A stretch of 64,000 nt of DNA from Microcoleus sp. FACHB-68 (GCF_014695715.1 NZ_JACJOT010000017.1:276545-340544); one strand, 5' to 3'. Positions 8,742 to 16,380 are shown, counted from the stretch's first letter. Numbers and translations are program-made. Notes: generated by a model from the letters alone, not told the origin.

Positions 8742-11700
8742 TTAAATAAACCAGGGTGTTTTTTCGAGAATTGGATGTAAATGAAAGGGTTGCTCTTGTC
8801 TGAGAAAAGCTGCTGTAAGGTAGGCAATATCTCCAGCATATTTAGTCGTGATAGGTTCAGCACATAGCGAATCAGTAGATCCCCAATTAAGTTTAGTCAG
8901 ACTCAGAACTTGAACCGCTAATGCTTTCAGGTCTGGGTCTGAATTTGGGGTTCCTAATGGTCGTTCCGTTCTAACATTAATCTCAAGCATCTGAGGAGTT
9001 CCCAGTGCCTTCCTATAAGGGTTGTAGCCTGTAGTAGAAAGATAAATTTGATGTGGAGAGGCAATTACATAGCTACCCCGACTTAGGCTGCCATCAGTTT
9101 CAGGGCGACTATCATAGAGCCTAACATTGTGGTTCATATTGAGCCAGACAAATGTATAAGTTCCGTCTGGGCGCACACTCCGGGCAGCATCTAAAATTGC
9201 CTTCTGGTCTTCCCGTGAGAATTTAGCGGAATAGTGAAAATAAATGCTTGGAGTTTCAGACAGAGTAAGACGGGACAAGGTTTGCTTAATTAACGTTTTA
9301 AAATACTTTTTTCGCTCATCATAAGCAAAGGTTTCTGTATTACCGGAATAAAACTCCCATCTTCCATACTGGTTGAAAACGTTGGCATAGCCCATCAAGC
9401 GCTCAGATCCACGTCGTCCATTCTGCGTATATGAAAGACCTACAAAAAAGTCTGCATCAGGAATTGCATCTGGTAAAACCCAAGGTGTCACACCACACTT
9501 GGCGACGATATTTAAAGCTAAATTCAAGTCTTTCCAGTCAGGATTTTGGATGGTTGGTGTATCAACCATTTGACAAGGAATACCCTTTTCAAGCAAGAAT
9601 CGTTTGATTCGGTAGTAAGGTGAGCTTTCATCATCTGCTGCATAACCCTTTTCAGGGGTATATACAAGAAATATACGACTTAAATCTTCGTCTCCACCCC
9701 ATTCGGGATGTTCGCTAACTAAGCGTTTGCATTCTTCAATAGTATGAATTAATGAAGGAGGAGTAATAATTGAATTATAGGTAAACCGCGTACTAAAAGT
9801 TCTTTCTGAGCCTCTGTACTTATATTTACCCGCTTTCAATCTATCAATCAAAGCTGCCATATCTTCACGTAACTCAGGGGAACAGATTGGAATAATTTCT
9901 ATATTTTTTCGATGCTTATCATAAGCCCCAAACTTGGTGATTCCTTCCCGGATGTCTGTCGATTCCTGATGGCGATAAAATTCAACACTTGGTTCAGGTA
10001 AGCTATAAACTTGGAAGGGATTTGCAGACTCCCTCTGCCTGGATAGGGGAACGAAACTTGGCTGGAGTTTAATACGCATCCCATTTAAAATTAATGGGAA
10101 TACCGCCTGACTCATCTCTGTAGCTAACGCCTGTATCTTTTCAGCACGTATTTTTGCTGCATTGGGTTCAGAAGCTAAACTATGTTGTTTGATGGCTCGA
10201 TTTAGGTCAAACTTAATACCATGTTGCTCTAAAATTTGCTCAAGTAATGATTGATGTAAATTAGGAATGACCTTGTTATTAGGAAGTTGTTCTTCCTGCT
10301 TAAAATCAGATAAATATATTTTAGTCCATTCATTGTCTACTGAGATAATTTTGCCGAATTGCCAACCGTTCCAGTTAACTATAGCTATTTTGTCAATGAA
10401 CTCGTTAAAATTAAATTCAGTCAAGAGAGCCGATAGATAATTAACATTCTTTACTTGTAGGTTGTAATCAATACAAAAGTAGAATTTACCCCAATACTGC
10501 CGTAACTGAAAGGAATATGCAGGATATAATTTGACAAATTTATCAACAGCCTTAGATAAGGAGATATTAACCCCTTGACGGTGTGCTATCAGCCTGCTGA
10601 ATTTAAAGCTATCGATATACCAACCATTAGCTAGAAGGGCATCCTTGAGAGCCATCATGATATCTTGATACCGATGATTTAAGTAATCAATATCAGGATT
10701 ATGCCCTTCTTCTAATATAAAAGTCAGAGGAAATAAATTAGAGAACTCAGTAGATGGTAGTGCAGAAGTTGCTTGAAGTGCTGCTTCCCGTTCAGTTGAA
10801 TTATTGACTAAGATAACGGTAGTTTGAGACTGGCTAACTGTATATTTAGGAGCTGGCAAGTTCAGCTTAGTCATTTCATCACGCATTCCCTTAGTGCCTT
10901 CACTGAGCGCTCTGACAAATACAGCACCCCGCTCATCGCGCATCATTTTCAACCACTCAAATAGCTTGGGGTTGGGTGGAGTAGAATTGAGGATTGTAGT
11001 ATCAAGCGAGAACCACTCAGGAACATCACGATCTCTCTGTTGAAGACGACCTGAATTGCGAACAATAAAAGCATCCTTGTAGGATTCACATTCAATTGGC
11101 CGTCCAATCGCATAGTCGCGGTGAGCCACAGCATTGACAATTGCTTCATCAACGGCAATATAAGGATACTCTGGTTCTTCAATAAAACCCCCACCTTCAG
11201 GATTTCGTTTTTGGTAGAGCTTGAAAAAACCAGACTCTTTAAAGAAAGTTCTTATATCGCGGATTTGTTTAGTTATTGAACCGCTAAACTTTTTCTCAAA
11301 AGTTGGTAATCCACGAGTATTTATGTTTTCAGAAGTCGTTTCAAAGCGCAGCAATCGAATGTAAGATGCTGCCATAACTCTCTGTGGATTTGACGCAAAA
11401 AAGAGCAAACCTGCATTTGTAAAAGTGTATCCCGATCCATCTCGCTCTAAAGCTCCAATTTGATATAGAAGTTCTTCATCACTGTAGTCATAGTGACTTT
11501 CTGATAAAAATCCCCGACGGAATTCTTGCAATACAGCTTGGTCTAGATCCCTCTGGTCGTAAGTGCAGCAGTAGGCTTGCTCAAAATCAACAATTTTCTT
11601 ATCCCGTTTTAACTGTTCTCGTTGATCATGAGTTAGAAAAATATTTTGGGAACCTTGTCTTCTCCAAGCATCGGGAGAATTTCCTATTGTTTCACAGATT

Positions 11701-12113
11701 CTCTGGGCTGTATAGGGGACGTAGATCAGACAAATTTTATCAGGAGTACCAGAGTCATTTTGGCAATCAAAAAATTTAGCTTGAGCCGCTTGATTGCACA
11801 ACATCTCATTGAAGTTAGTCAGTCTACTTCTCTGTGAGTCTTCAAGATGGCTGATTCCTTTAACATCACCTTTTGTAGAGATGCCAATAACTAAAAGACT
11901 ACCAGATTTATTCGTATTTGCAAAAGCAGAAATGCACTCCGAAATCTGCTTCACAACCTGCTTTAGCTCGGAGGAACTAATATGACCATTTGTTCCAACT
12001 CGTCCTGCTTCCTTTCGATCAAAATACTGACCTTCAAAGTCTGTATCATCTGGTGCTGTCAAAAAGCTCCAGTGCTTGTCAGGGTATTCAAACACTTCTC
12101 TAGGGTCAGGCAT
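8742..12113 (-). CDS. Schlafen AlbA_2 - RecG-like HATPase - PAZ-less Argonaute (MID-PIWI) fusion
   Basis: 1123 residues, single gene. Residues about 22-165 are a Schlafen-type AlbA_2 domain (YFDRKEAG, then CISAFANTNKSGSLLVIGIS). Residues about 190-430 match the RecG-like/HATPase_c_4 module (FTNAGLLFFASNP; EAIVNAVAHRDY; NSGRL). Residues about 455-700 look like the N/L1/L2 or APAZ part of short Argonautes (CIDYNLQVKNVNYL), with no recognisable PAZ. Residues about 725-880 are MID, with 5'-phosphate-pocket candidates K837, Q848 and K872 in YYRIKRFLLEKGIPCQ and NIVAKCGVTPW. Residues about 886-1123 are PIWI, ending LTKLNWGSTDSL. The first two catalytic Asp positions are Ser (VGLSY, S894; FHYSAKF, S962), so slicing is not expected. 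Probably a guide-directed defence protein with the N-terminal domains as effector. No TGCCGGC/T words occur in it, unlike its neighbours. Confidence 0.85.
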   Translation of the reverse strand: MPDPREVFEYPDKHWSFLTAPDDTDFEGQYFDRKEAGRVGTNGHISSSELKQVVKQISECISAFANTNKSGSLLVIGISTKGDVKGISHLEDSQRSRLTNFNEMLCNQAAQAKFFDCQNDSGTPDKICLIYVPYTAQRICETIGNSPDAWRRQGSQNIFLTHDQREQLKRDKKIVDFEQAYCCTYDQRDLDQAVLQEFRRGFLSESHYDYSDEELLYQIGALERDGSGYTFTNAGLLFFASNPQRVMAASYIRLLRFETTSENINTRGLPTFEKKFSGSITKQIRDIRTFFKESGFFKLYQKRNPEGGGFIEEPEYPYIAVDEAIVNAVAHRDYAIGRPIECESYKDAFIVRNSGRLQQRDRDVPEWFSLDTTILNSTPPNPKLFEWLKMMRDERGAVFVRALSEGTKGMRDEMTKLNLPAPKYTVSQSQTTVILVNNSTEREAALQATSALPSTEFSNLFPLTFILEEGHNPDIDYLNHRYQDIMMALKDALLANGWYIDSFKFSRLIAHRQGVNISLSKAVDKFVKLYPAYSFQLRQYWGKFYFCIDYNLQVKNVNYLSALLTEFNFNEFIDKIAIVNWNGWQFGKIISVDNEWTKIYLSDFKQEEQLPNNKVIPNLHQSLLEQILEQHGIKFDLNRAIKQHSLASEPNAAKIRAEKIQALATEMSQAVFPLILNGMRIKLQPSFVPLSRQRESANPFQVYSLPEPSVEFYRHQESTDIREGITKFGAYDKHRKNIEIIPICSPELREDMAALIDRLKAGKYKYRGSERTFSTRFTYNSIITPPSLIHTIEECKRLVSEHPEWGGDEDLSRIFLVYTPEKGYAADDESSPYYRIKRFLLEKGIPCQMVDTPTIQNPDWKDLNLALNIVAKCGVTPWVLPDAIPDADFFVGLSYTQNGRRGSERLMGYANVFNQYGRWEFYSGNTETFAYDERKKYFKTLIKQTLSRLTLSETPSIYFHYSAKFSREDQKAILDAARSVRPDGTYTFVWLNMNHNVRLYDSRPETDGSLSRGSYVIASPHQIYLSTTGYNPYRKALGTPQMLEINVRTERPLGTPNSDPDLKALAVQVLSLTKLNWGSTDSLCAEPITTKYAGDIAYLTAAFLRQEQPFHLHPILEKTPWFI

Positions 12114-12296
12114 TGTTGAAGCTTAAGAGTTTAAAATTAAGCGATCTAGTAGTTTCCTATTGTAGCTATGCAGCCCAGTCTTTGCCTGGTAGTTCGGCTT
12201 ATTTGGGTCAAAATAAGTGGAAAGATTATTAGGTATTGTCGCTTATGACTGCGGTCAAAGTGTCTTTTAACCTCAATAGCTGCGCTAATAGCCTGT

Positions 12297-12440
12297 TCAC
12301 GTTGGCAAGTACAAGCCTGAACTTTCCTCTGGACGGCCATGAAGGTATCGCCCAGTCACCGCAACGTTAGAATGACCAAGGGTAACCTGCGCCAAGTGAA
12401 CCTTTGCCCCCGTTCTAGAGCATGACCAGCGATAAGAGTT
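12297..12440 (-). pseudogene. Tyrosine recombinase (integrase) C-terminal remnant
   Basis: Reading the minus strand, the segment encodes HALERG, then after a one-base shift in a G run KVHLAQVTLGHSNVAVTGRY and LHGRPEESSGLYLPT followed by TGA. This is the C-terminal box of tyrosine site-specific recombinases: the LGH(S) motif and the catalytic Tyr in T-x-x-Y-L-H. No N-terminal or central domain is present upstream, and the next gene begins within about 60 bases. It is a truncated, frameshifted remnant lying immediately 5' of the Argonaute fusion, and it indicates past integration activity at this locus. Confidence 0.7.
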
Positions 12441-12496
12441 TATTCCCTACTGTACCCAACCCACATCATTTCGACGCACTCCCGGTTAATTTAACT

Positions 12497-13228
12497 TCAA
12501 ATTGTTAAGTTATATGAAGCTTCAACGCGTGCGGACGCAGACAGATTTGGGTTAACTACACGCAAAAGCTGATTACCGCCGCGCTGAAACTCATAAGCAA
12601 CTTGCTGAATTTCTAACTCATATCCTTGGCTTTTGAGTTCACGCATTGCCGGCAGCAACAGTGGGGAAACTTCCCCGGATAGATTCAAAATCGGAAAAAT
12701 CCGCACCTGGGAAGCAACTCTGCACAATTGGGTAATGGCTTCAATATGAAAAATTTGAGAAAGATGATCCGAGTAAGTAAATAGCAAATGAGAACACAGC
12801 GCTAAATCAAATTCGCCTGTCTTGAAGGGCAAAACCGGCAATTCCCCAAACACATAGCGTCCTGTCTGCAAACCAGAAGAAAAATCTAACAAAAACTGCT
12901 GCATTGCCGCCATTCTCACCTGAGCTAAGTGTGCCGGCGACTGGATATCTTGCCAAACGTAGCTATCTCGATTTGCCTCAACTCCCGCCATAATCGCCGG
13001 ATAAGTTTCCTCAATGCGTCGAGAAATTTCTTCGCCCGTAAACTGATAAATTGGATCACAGGAAATTACGCTGTAGCCTTTGCCGGCCATTTCAGCATTA
13101 AAACTCGCAGGGCCGGCAGCACAATCGAGAATTTTTAATCGCAGATCATCAGGAGTTAGGTTAAACATCCTGATGTATTCATCAAGCGATCGCCCCCAAG
13201 GAACGACCTTTTCCAGCTTTAATCCCAT
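12497..13228 (-). CDS. SAM-dependent methyltransferase-like protein (paralog 1)
   Basis: About 243 residues from the ATG at 13228, which follows an AGGAG Shine-Dalgarno by six bases; a GTG three bases earlier is too close to it. The N-terminus has VPWGRSLDEYIRMFNL, then ILDCAAGPASFNAEM, a plausible methyltransferase motif I, and ISCDPIYQF after strand 2. The protein at 55781-56467 is about half identical along its whole length, so the pair arose by duplication or transfer. Substrate unknown. It runs in the same direction as, and about 75 bases downstream of, the next gene on this strand, the DAHP synthase. Confidence 0.8.
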   Translation of the reverse strand: MGLKLEKVVPWGRSLDEYIRMFNLTPDDLRLKILDCAAGPASFNAEMAGKGYSVISCDPIYQFTGEEISRRIEETYPAIMAGVEANRDSYVWQDIQSPAHLAQVRMAAMQQFLLDFSSGLQTGRYVFGELPVLPFKTGEFDLALCSHLLFTYSDHLSQIFHIEAITQLCRVASQVRIFPILNLSGEVSPLLLPAMRELKSQGYELEIQQVAYEFQRGGNQLLRVVNPNLSASARVEASYNLTI

Positions 13229-13303
13229 CACCTTCTCCTGTCGAATGATTCGGGCGAAAACTTGTCTTGATTTTCAACAAGATTCGCCCCAATCAAGAAA
13301 TTG

Positions 13304-14161
13304 CTACGCCACCGATAATTGCCGGTGACTTTTGGACGTTGGCACGCGCCGGCCCACTGCCGCAGCAATCGGCCTTAAACCGTGAACTAAATCCACCATG
13401 TCTTGCAAAGAAAGCGCCTGTCTGGCATCGGAAACCGACTCTTCCGGTTGCGGGTGACACTCGATCATCAAGCCATCTGCACCTGCGGCAACTGCTGCTT
13501 TTGCCAACGCTGCAACCAATTCCCGCTTGCCGGCGGCATGAGACGGATCAACGATCACCGGCAAATGCGTGATCTGCTTCAACGCCACCACTGCTCCCAA
13601 ATCCAGTACATTTCTGGTGTAATTGTCGAAACTGCGAATCCCGCGTTCGCACAACACCACATCCGGGTTGCCGTGGCTGAGGATATATTCTGCCGCCATC
13701 ACGAACTCTTCAATGGTTGCCGCCAACCCGCGCTTGAGGATCACCGGCTTGCCGGCACTCCCCACCGCTTTCAGCAAATCGAAGTTTTGCATATTGCGGC
13801 TACCAATTTGCAACATATCCGCGTGTTCCACAATGCCTTCAATTTGGCTGATAGACATCACCTCAGTCACCACCGGCACACCATAGCGCTGGCTAACTGC
13901 CGATAAAATATTTAACCCCGCATCTCCCATGCCTTGGAAAGCGTAAGGGGAGGTGCGGGGTTTGTAGACGCCACCGCGCAAAACCTGAACCGGCGCGTCG
14001 GCTAAATGACTGGCCACTTGCTCCATCTGTTCTAAACTTTCGACAGCGCAAGGGCCACCAATAATTAAGAGATCGTGGCCTCCAACAGTGGCGTGATCCG
14101 AGATACGGATAGCGGTTTGGTGTTCGGTGTGAGACTTGGATACGAGTTTGGCGCTTAACAT
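13304..14161 (-). CDS. aroF: 3-deoxy-7-phosphoheptulonate synthase, short form without regulatory domain
   Basis: 285 residues. It catalyses the first step of the shikimate pathway, joining phosphoenolpyruvate and erythrose 4-phosphate to give DAHP. Barrel motifs are all present: GPCAVES (36-42), the metal Cys; RGGVYKPRTSPYAFQG (62-77); ILKRG; CERGIRSF; and VDPSHAAGKRE. This is the type I-beta subfamily, but the N-terminal ferredoxin-like domain of about 60-70 residues that gives feedback inhibition in the longer members is absent, replaced by about 28 non-descript residues. Start ATG at 14161 has AAGGA upstream. The 350-base leader carries two aromatic-peptide attenuators, which suggests that the enzyme is controlled at transcription elongation. 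Confidence 0.93.
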   Translation of the reverse strand: MLSAKLVSKSHTEHQTAIRISDHATVGGHDLLIIGGPCAVESLEQMEQVASHLADAPVQVLRGGVYKPRTSPYAFQGMGDAGLNILSAVSQRYGVPVVTEVMSISQIEGIVEHADMLQIGSRNMQNFDLLKAVGSAGKPVILKRGLAATIEEFVMAAEYILSHGNPDVVLCERGIRSFDNYTRNVLDLGAVVALKQITHLPVIVDPSHAAGKRELVAALAKAAVAAGADGLMIECHPQPEESVSDARQALSLQDMVDLVHGLRPIAAAVGRRVPTSKSHRQLSVA

Positions 14162-14193
14162 GGGGTGCGTTCCTTAGAAAAAAATGAGGTTAA

Positions 14194-14227
14194 CAAAAAA
14201 CCCGGAACCTTTTGAGAGTTCCGGGTT
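14194..14227 (-). terminator. Attenuator terminator 2, just before the DAHP synthase start
   Basis: Minus-strand RNA forms a 10-bp stem AACCCGGAAC / GUUCCGGGUU (14227-14218 with 14208-14199), 9-base loop, followed by a U-rich run. It ends only about 33 bases before the start codon, so it must be read through for the gene to be expressed. Its 5' arm can instead pair with the end of leader peptide 2. Confidence 0.9.
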
Positions 14228-14266
14228 GAGGCGACAAGTGACATGGCCATACTTACCCAGAACTCT
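14215..14266 (-). promoter_or_regulatory. Antiterminator 2 (alternative pairing)
   Basis: RNA segment AGAGUUCUGGGU (14266-14255), which covers codons 19-21 and the start of the stop codon of leader peptide 2, pairs with ACCCGGAACUCU (14226-14215) over 12 positions with one G-U wobble. This uses nine of the ten bases of the terminator 2 5' arm, so the two structures exclude each other. Confidence 0.8.
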
Positions 14267-14318
14267 GACTGAGCCAAAAGTAAAAACCAAAAAACCAGCT
14301 ATAGCCTTGAGAAATCAC
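14253..14318 (-). CDS. Aromatic-rich attenuator leader peptide 2
   Basis: A 21-codon ORF starting at GTG (14318) with AGGAAAAGG upstream as Shine-Dalgarno. The product is MISQGYSWFFGFYFW followed by LSQSSG. Residues 6-15 contain two Tyr, two Trp and four Phe, far above chance. The ORF ends just before a terminator and its last codons form the antiterminator strand, the classic layout of ribosome-mediated attenuation. Scarcity of charged aromatic tRNAs would stall the ribosome on the Tyr/Trp/Phe codons and let the antiterminator form. Confidence 0.85.
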   Translation of the reverse strand: MISQGYSWFFGFYFWLSQSSG

Positions 14319-14351
14319 TTGTTTTGCCTTTTCCTAAATAGTCCTAAAAAC

Positions 14352-14380
14352 AAAAAAACCGCAGCGTTTGTTCTGCGGTT
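14352..14380 (-). terminator. Attenuator terminator 1
   Basis: Minus-strand stem AACCGCAG / CUGCGGUU (14380-14373 with 14364-14357), 8-base loop, followed by a long U-rich tract ending UUUUUGUUUUU. It lies between leader peptide 1 and leader peptide 2. Confidence 0.9.
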
Positions 14381-14423
14381 CACCTGGTAGCCATTACGAA
14401 ACTGGCCTCACTCCAAGTGAACC
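14377..14423 (-). promoter_or_regulatory. Antiterminator 1 (alternative pairing)
   Basis: RNA segment GGUUCACUUGG (14423-14413), inside codons 15-19 of leader peptide 1, pairs with CCAGGUGAACC (14387-14377) over 11 positions with one G-U wobble. It sequesters half of the 5' arm of terminator 1. The layout is the same as in the second attenuator, which supports both. Confidence 0.8.
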
Positions 14424-14467
14424 TGCGTAAACCACCAAAAATAAAAATAAGAGGTGCCGGTGAACAT
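14408..14467 (-). CDS. Aromatic-rich attenuator leader peptide 1
   Basis: A 19-codon ORF starting at ATG (14467) and ending TGA (14408-14410). The product is MFTGTSYFYFWWFTQVHLE, with seven consecutive aromatic codons (Tyr, Phe, Tyr, Phe, Trp, Trp, Phe). No obvious Shine-Dalgarno precedes it; the 5' leader is A/T-rich. It lies about 43 bases after the predicted transcription start and is followed by an antiterminator/terminator pair. Only the DAHP synthase lies downstream on the strand before the methyltransferase-like gene, so the sensed amino acids match the pathway end products. Confidence 0.85.
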   Translation of the reverse strand: MFTGTSYFYFWWFTQVHLE

Positions 14468-14516
14468 TTTTATAACGCGCTGAGGTTGAAGATTGCTTAG
14501 ATGCCTATGATTCCTG

Positions 14517-14545
14517 AGCTTAACAAAGGGTTCCCACAATGTCAA
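14517..14545 (-). promoter_or_regulatory. Predicted sigma-70 type promoter of the DAHP synthase leader
   Basis: Minus strand reads TTGACA (14545-14540), a 17-base spacer, then TAAGCT (14522-14517), a perfect -35 with a moderate -10. Transcription would begin near 14510, about 43 bases ahead of leader peptide 1. Confidence 0.55.
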
Positions 14546-14596
14546 CCCCCAAAAGTTGAACACCAGCAACCTTGTACGGTGCGTGCCTCACGCAGC

Positions 14597-15124
14597 CTAC
14601 TCTGACACCTTGCCATCTGGCATCGTCGCACCACTGAAGTTGACAGCACTCAAAACCGTCCCCGTGAAATTCGCACCCGTCAAATTCGCACCACTTAAGT
14701 TAGCAGCACTCATATCTGCATTCGTCAAATTGGCATTACTCAAATCGCTACTCACCATATTTGCCACCATCAACAAGGCTTTTTGCAGATCCGCACCAGT
14801 TAGATTCGCATTCGTCAAATTCGTCGCATTTAAATCGGCACCTGTTAAGTTAGCACCGCTCAAATTAGCAGCATTCAGTTTAGCTGCAAACAAAGCGGCA
14901 CCGCTCAAGTTAGCACCACTCAAGTTGGCAGCACTCAGCTTGGCAGCACGCAAATCAGCACCCTTCAAGTCGGCACCCCTCAAGTCAGCATTACTCAAGT
15001 CGCACTTCGCACATTGTTTCGTTTCGAGTAATGTTTTAACGTCCTCTGGGTTGGCGGCTTGGGATGGAGTTGCGAGTAAGAGGGAAAGCAGACTGACAGC
15101 GAGCGTTAAAATCCTGAGTTTCAT
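14597..15124 (-). CDS. Exported pentapeptide-repeat protein with CxxC motif (paralog)
   Basis: About 175 residues from the ATG at 15124 (AAAGG upstream); a GTG two codons earlier is an alternative. Signal peptide MKLRILTLAVSLLSLLLATPSQA, then a linker with LLETKQCAKCDLS, then about 25 near-perfect A(D/N)L-type pentapeptides of low diversity (SGANLSGANL style). It is the shorter homolog of the protein at 1327-2052 and shares the signal-LLET-CxxC-repeat order. Likely a lumenal or periplasmic beta-helix protein. It lies upstream of the attenuated DAHP synthase leader but has a separate promoter region. Confidence 0.87.
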   Translation of the reverse strand: MKLRILTLAVSLLSLLLATPSQAANPEDVKTLLETKQCAKCDLSNADLRGADLKGADLRAAKLSAANLSGANLSGAALFAAKLNAANLSGANLTGADLNATNLTNANLTGADLQKALLMVANMVSSDLSNANLTNADMSAANLSGANLTGANFTGTVLSAVNFSGATMPDGKVSE

Positions 15125-15267
15125 CTTCACACCTTTAGACTTTTCTTAATTAGAGGAAATAGCGATTCTTTATCTTCGCAATTGAGTGCTAACGTCGTGT
15201 AAAACTCAAGCGATGTTCCTGTGCCGGCTACCTTCCTGAGTCAGAATGGAATAACTTTATCTCTTGC

Positions 15268-16380
15268 TTAAGTGGGAATTGCCGGACGCCAGCCATTTTG
15301 AAAGCGCAGCCAATCTTCTTTCAAGGCTTTGGGTGCGGGGTTATTGGTATCGTAAACCACAATCACATTGGTGAGATTCCGTCCAGGTTGCAGCAAAATT
15401 TCTCCATTATAAGCTAAAGCTTCCGATGCGCCTCCATCCAAATTCATCGCCTCACTACAGCCAATCGCTTTCATAATTTCCGCTTCTTCTTTCAAAGAAA
15501 GACTCGCCAAAAAACTAATTAAAAATAGCTTTTGTCGGCTCTCAGAAAACCCTAGTGCCGTGCGATATCCAACATCTAAAACATGAGGATCTGTGAAGCC
15601 TTCTAACTTCGGTGAAAGCCAGATTTTCCCCTGTTTCAATAATCTTGGCCCACAAGTTAGAGAAAACCAGTGCTGGTTCCACTCTGGTTTGCCTTCTGCG
15701 CGTGCAGTGATCATTTCGGGTTCATTGTTGGCTTTAATCCCCAAAGTCGTGCCAAAGTTTTCCCACCGGCTGTATTTGACAAACTTGCCGCCGGCTACCA
15801 TATTCCCCATCACACGCTTCTGATCATCCTTACTAAAAAAGGTGCCATTCACAATCACAGCCGCCTGATGCCGGCTCACAAACTTCTCAAAAGCTTCATC
15901 GCCGGTTGAAAGCGCTGCCGTGTTAGCAGCTTTCGCATCATTCGCTAAACCAATTGTCAAGAAAGTTTCAGGATCATTCAAATCAATGGTTGTTTGATAA
16001 AAAGAGACGTCATTGATAGTATTTTGGATAACTTCTACAGGTTTTCCTTTCTTCGTTGAAGCCGTAAATTTAGGAGTGGGAGAAGGTTTAACCGGCTTCT
16101 GAGTTGGACTTGCTTTAGGAACGGGTGCATTCGGTAAAGGTTTCTGAGTTGGACTTGTTTGAGAAATTGGTGCATTGGGTAAAGGCTTTTCTGCAACATT
16201 TTCTTGGTACGCCTCTAAAGCTTTTTCCTTTAAATAACCCAAAAATGTGATAAAATTAGAACGGTTTTGAGATACCGAAAAATACTGGTGTAAAAATCTA
16301 GCCGTTGCGATTCCGATAATAAACAAAAAGGAACGGCGCATCAAAGTCGCGCACCCATCGGGTTCTTTTGTTTTAGGCAT
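15268..16380 (-). CDS. Phosphodiester glycosidase (NAGPA/DUF2233) family protein
   Basis: About 370 residues from the ATG at 16380 (MPKTKEPDG); the frame extends 16 codons further but with no better start. A membrane anchor (RRSFLFIIGIATARFLHQYF) is followed by a Pro-rich linker with a repeated TQKPLPNAPV unit, then the catalytic domain from about residue 140. Visible domain markers are AVIVNGTFFS, LTCGPRLLKQGK, TALGFSESRQKLFLISF, the AMNLDGGASEALAYNG box and NVIVVYD. The family includes the uncovering enzyme of lysosomal sorting and bacterial exopolysaccharide-linked proteins. Here it is probably an extracytoplasmic glycan phosphodiesterase. Confidence 0.85.
   Translation of the reverse strand: MPKTKEPDGCATLMRRSFLFIIGIATARFLHQYFSVSQNRSNFITFLGYLKEKALEAYQENVAEKPLPNAPISQTSPTQKPLPNAPVPKASPTQKPVKPSPTPKFTASTKKGKPVEVIQNTINDVSFYQTTIDLNDPETFLTIGLANDAKAANTAALSTGDEAFEKFVSRHQAAVIVNGTFFSKDDQKRVMGNMVAGGKFVKYSRWENFGTTLGIKANNEPEMITARAEGKPEWNQHWFSLTCGPRLLKQGKIWLSPKLEGFTDPHVLDVGYRTALGFSESRQKLFLISFLASLSLKEEAEIMKAIGCSEAMNLDGGASEALAYNGEILLQPGRNLTNVIVVYDTNNPAPKALKEDWLRFQNGWRPAIPT

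Noticed and set aside
12146..12340. 64-codon minus frame over the integrase remnant
   Set aside because: A shifted frame of the same strand that misses the LGHS and Y-L-H motifs; the integrase remnant explains the sequence better.
13403..13906. 167-codon plus frame antisense to the DAHP synthase
   Set aside because: Antisense shadow of a certain gene.
14184..14390. 68-codon plus frame across the attenuator region
   Set aside because: It runs through both terminator hairpins; the minus-strand leader peptides and structures account for the region.
14556..15149. Plus-strand 197-codon frame over the second pentapeptide gene
   Set aside because: Same antisense artefact of a repetitive coding sequence; the minus-strand frame has a signal peptide and CxxC module.
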